From assembly GCF_902728235.1 (NCBI RefSeq), contig NZ_CACVBO010000002.1:1-64000 (forward strand): 64,000 bases of DNA. Direction: 5' to 3'. The notes beneath the pieces were generated by a model. The model was given only the letters and a program-made list of their open reading frames with translations, was not told the origin of the DNA and made no database searches. This stretch comes from Lentimonas sp. CC4. GTDB lineage: Bacteria > Verrucomicrobiota > Verrucomicrobiia > Opitutales > Coraliomargaritaceae. How positions within the stretch are numbered: position 1 is the first letter of the stretch; each line of letters opens with the position of its first letter. Both the position numbers and the translations under genes were made by a program. Positions 62,769 through 64,000 of this stretch are shown in pieces.

Positions 62769-63830
62769 TTATTCGCCGTCCCAGTCATCCAGTTTAAGCA
62801 AATATCCGGCCGACGGTTTGTCATCATGGCAAGAAAGGAAAAGATACTCAGGCTTTCCATCCTTCCAAAGAATACTCGGACGCTCGCTACGTGCCAATGG
62901 GTCTCCGAAATAAGCCTCGTTTGTCAGGTAACCGACCATGGGCTCTCCCCAGTTGATGCCGTCTTCTGACTTATAAATCAAGCCAGGGCGATAGCCACCC
63001 TTCTTCAACTCATCCGCAGGAATCGGGTTCCCTTCGAGCATGTTCTTAATACCCTGACGATCCTCAACGATCATGTAATACATGCCATTATAATAGAATG
63101 CGTAAGGATCTTCCATATCAACCCCATCTTCGATGTAAGTGATCACGGGATTCCCTTCGTAATTTACATATGGTCCCTCAAGCTTATCACTCACAGCAAA
63201 GGACATTTCGCGAAAGCCTGTCTTTATCGGATACCGATCTGTCATTGATTTATAATAGATGCGGTAGCTACCATCGGGAGCGACCACAAAGCTCGGGTTT
63301 GAGGCGTGGACGATATTATAGTCCCCCATCTTTCCCGAAGCAGGGATCACTGGGTTGAGTGGGCTCTCTGTCCATGGGCCGTAAAGCGATTTGGAAGTGG
63401 CGATGCCGACCTCTTGCTTAGACCCGCCCTCAGTATGCTTATTCAATAGAAACACCAACACGTAGGTGTCTCCTACTTTCGAGATTTGCGGGTTATGGTA
63501 ACTCGCGTCTTCACTCACGAAGACATCTCCCAGCAAAGTGTGTGGTCCTTCAGCTTGATCAGCGACCCAATGCACAATCTTACTGTGCCGAATCCAGCTG
63601 CCATCATTTGGGATCACTGAATTAAAAATATGCAGCTTTCCATCCTCATCGTAGATCGGAGCCATGCCCCAAGTCCAAGATTCTTCGTCTGACTCTAAGA
63701 TATAACCGACAGGCGTCTGAGCCTTGCAAAACTTAGACGTCTCGATGCCAATCGCTTGACTACACCATGCGAAGCTAAGCAGCACACCGAGCTGTAGCAC
63801 TTTAAATTTGTTCTTCATTATATTATTCAT
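62769..63830 (-). CDS. Five-bladed beta-propeller glycosidase 2 (GH43/GH117-like), secreted
   Basis: ATG 63830 gives MNNIMKNKFKVLQLGVLLSF, with AAGAGA about 10 bases ahead; the next ATG at 63818 is also possible, and the frame opens to 63917 across the end of the gene upstream. Propeller signatures: WTWGMAPIYDEDGKLHIFNS, YHNPQISKVGDTYVLVFL, SNPSFVVAPDGSYRIYYK, MEDPYAFYYNGMYYMIV and ERPSILWKDGKPEYLFLS. It is a homologue of the 45814 protein. Its tight operon with a sulfatase suggests that it acts on a sugar exposed after desulfation. The exact family is unresolved. Confidence 0.82.
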   Translation of the reverse strand: MNNIMKNKFKVLQLGVLLSFAWCSQAIGIETSKFCKAQTPVGYILESDEESWTWGMAPIYDEDGKLHIFNSVIPNDGSWIRHSKIVHWVADQAEGPHTLLGDVFVSEDASYHNPQISKVGDTYVLVFLLNKHTEGGSKQEVGIATSKSLYGPWTESPLNPVIPASGKMGDYNIVHASNPSFVVAPDGSYRIYYKSMTDRYPIKTGFREMSFAVSDKLEGPYVNYEGNPVITYIEDGVDMEDPYAFYYNGMYYMIVEDRQGIKNMLEGNPIPADELKKGGYRPGLIYKSEDGINWGEPMVGYLTNEAYFGDPLARSERPSILWKDGKPEYLFLSCHDDKPSAGYLLKLDDWDGE

Positions 63831-63843
63831 CAAAATAGGTCTC

Positions 63844-64000
63844 TTATTTAGTGTTGCCCTTGGTATTCTTGAACTCCTTCTGCTCCCAAGGTATAGTGCG
63901 ATCAAAGAGCGGAACATATTGAGTGTAAGCGTCTTCCGCCTGCTCCTTCCACAACTCCAGCTCCTCGTCGTATTTTTTCCGCATTTTCTGGAGGAGCGGT
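63844..64000 (-). CDS. C-terminal end of an upstream gene, probably a sulfatase
   Basis: The - strand frame is open from the window end to TAA at 63844-63846. The visible 51 codons read LLQKMRKKYDEELELWKEQA, then a stretch with VPLFDRTIPWEQKEF and a GNTK end. This charged, helical tail resembles S1 sulfatase C-termini, but the fragment is too short for certainty. It ends 13 bases before the propeller hydrolase start and is therefore the preceding gene of that operon. Confidence 0.65.
   Translation of the reverse strand, partial: PLLQKMRKKYDEELELWKEQAEDAYTQYVPLFDRTIPWEQKEFKNTKGNTK

Noticed and set aside
2954-64000. SusC/SusD or TonB-dependent receptor genes
   Set aside because: No beta-barrel receptor with plug domain and no SusD-like lipoprotein were found on either strand.

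Overview
The window is bacterial and looks like a marine member of the Verrucomicrobiota, probably Opitutales/Puniceicoccaceae (Coraliomargarita/Lentimonas-like). This is inferred from the mix of many secreted S1 sulfatases and alpha-L-fucosidases, two PEP-CTERM proteins, Tat-exported Gfo/Idh/MocA oxidoreductases, TonB/ExbBD genes linked to TPR proteins, and heavily repeated intergenic DNA. No rRNA, tRNA, CRISPR array, transposase or phage gene was seen. SusC/SusD homologues and TonB-dependent receptors were not seen either.

Layout: (1) 1-2220, + strand: a compact CHAD-ParA-CYTH-Nudix cluster, with the CYTH gene frameshifted and the CHAD gene cut by the window edge. (2) 2954-36190, - strand: the main saccharolytic block, with GH29 and GH95 fucosidases, a Gfo/Idh/MocA oxidoreductase, a first two-component system, a putative TIM-barrel glycosidase, four sulfatases, two GH141-like beta-helix proteins, an SGNH/EF-hand/alpha-beta-hydrolase fusion and a second esterase. 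It is interrupted at 25.7-28.3 kb by repeats, a GIY-YIG gene and two small + strand lipoprotein genes set between cassette-like hairpins. (3) 36487-39160, + strand: a second discoidin-type sensor kinase and NarL-type regulator, divergent from a GH29 gene. (4) 39714-51111, - strand: sulfatase, two PEP-CTERM paralogues, GH97, a five-bladed-propeller hydrolase, GH95 and another sulfatase. (5) 51594-59856, + strand: a seven-gene TPR/ExbB/ExbD/TonB-like operon. (6) 59857-61292: repeats plus a tiny - strand transcription unit. (7) 61293-64000, - strand: sulfatase, propeller hydrolase and the tail of another gene.

Taken together this is a degradation locus for a sulfated, acetylated, fucose-rich polysaccharide such as fucoidan. 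Sulfatases and esterases would strip substituents, GH29/GH95/GH141 enzymes would release fucose, and GH97 and propeller enzymes would act on other sugars. Two membrane sensor kinases with lectin-like periplasmic domains probably sense oligosaccharides.

The most interesting signals are: the TPR-ExbB-ExbD-ExbD operon ending in two proteins that share a TonB-like N-terminus but carry PA14-like or VWA-like C-termini; two families of operator-like palindromes (TGGTCA-N2-TGACCA and CCTATC-N6-GATAGG, the latter also present as a direct repeat CTATC-N9-AGGTATC) in front of the fucosidase, sulfatase and PEP-CTERM genes; and an orphan transcription unit carrying one of these palindromes.
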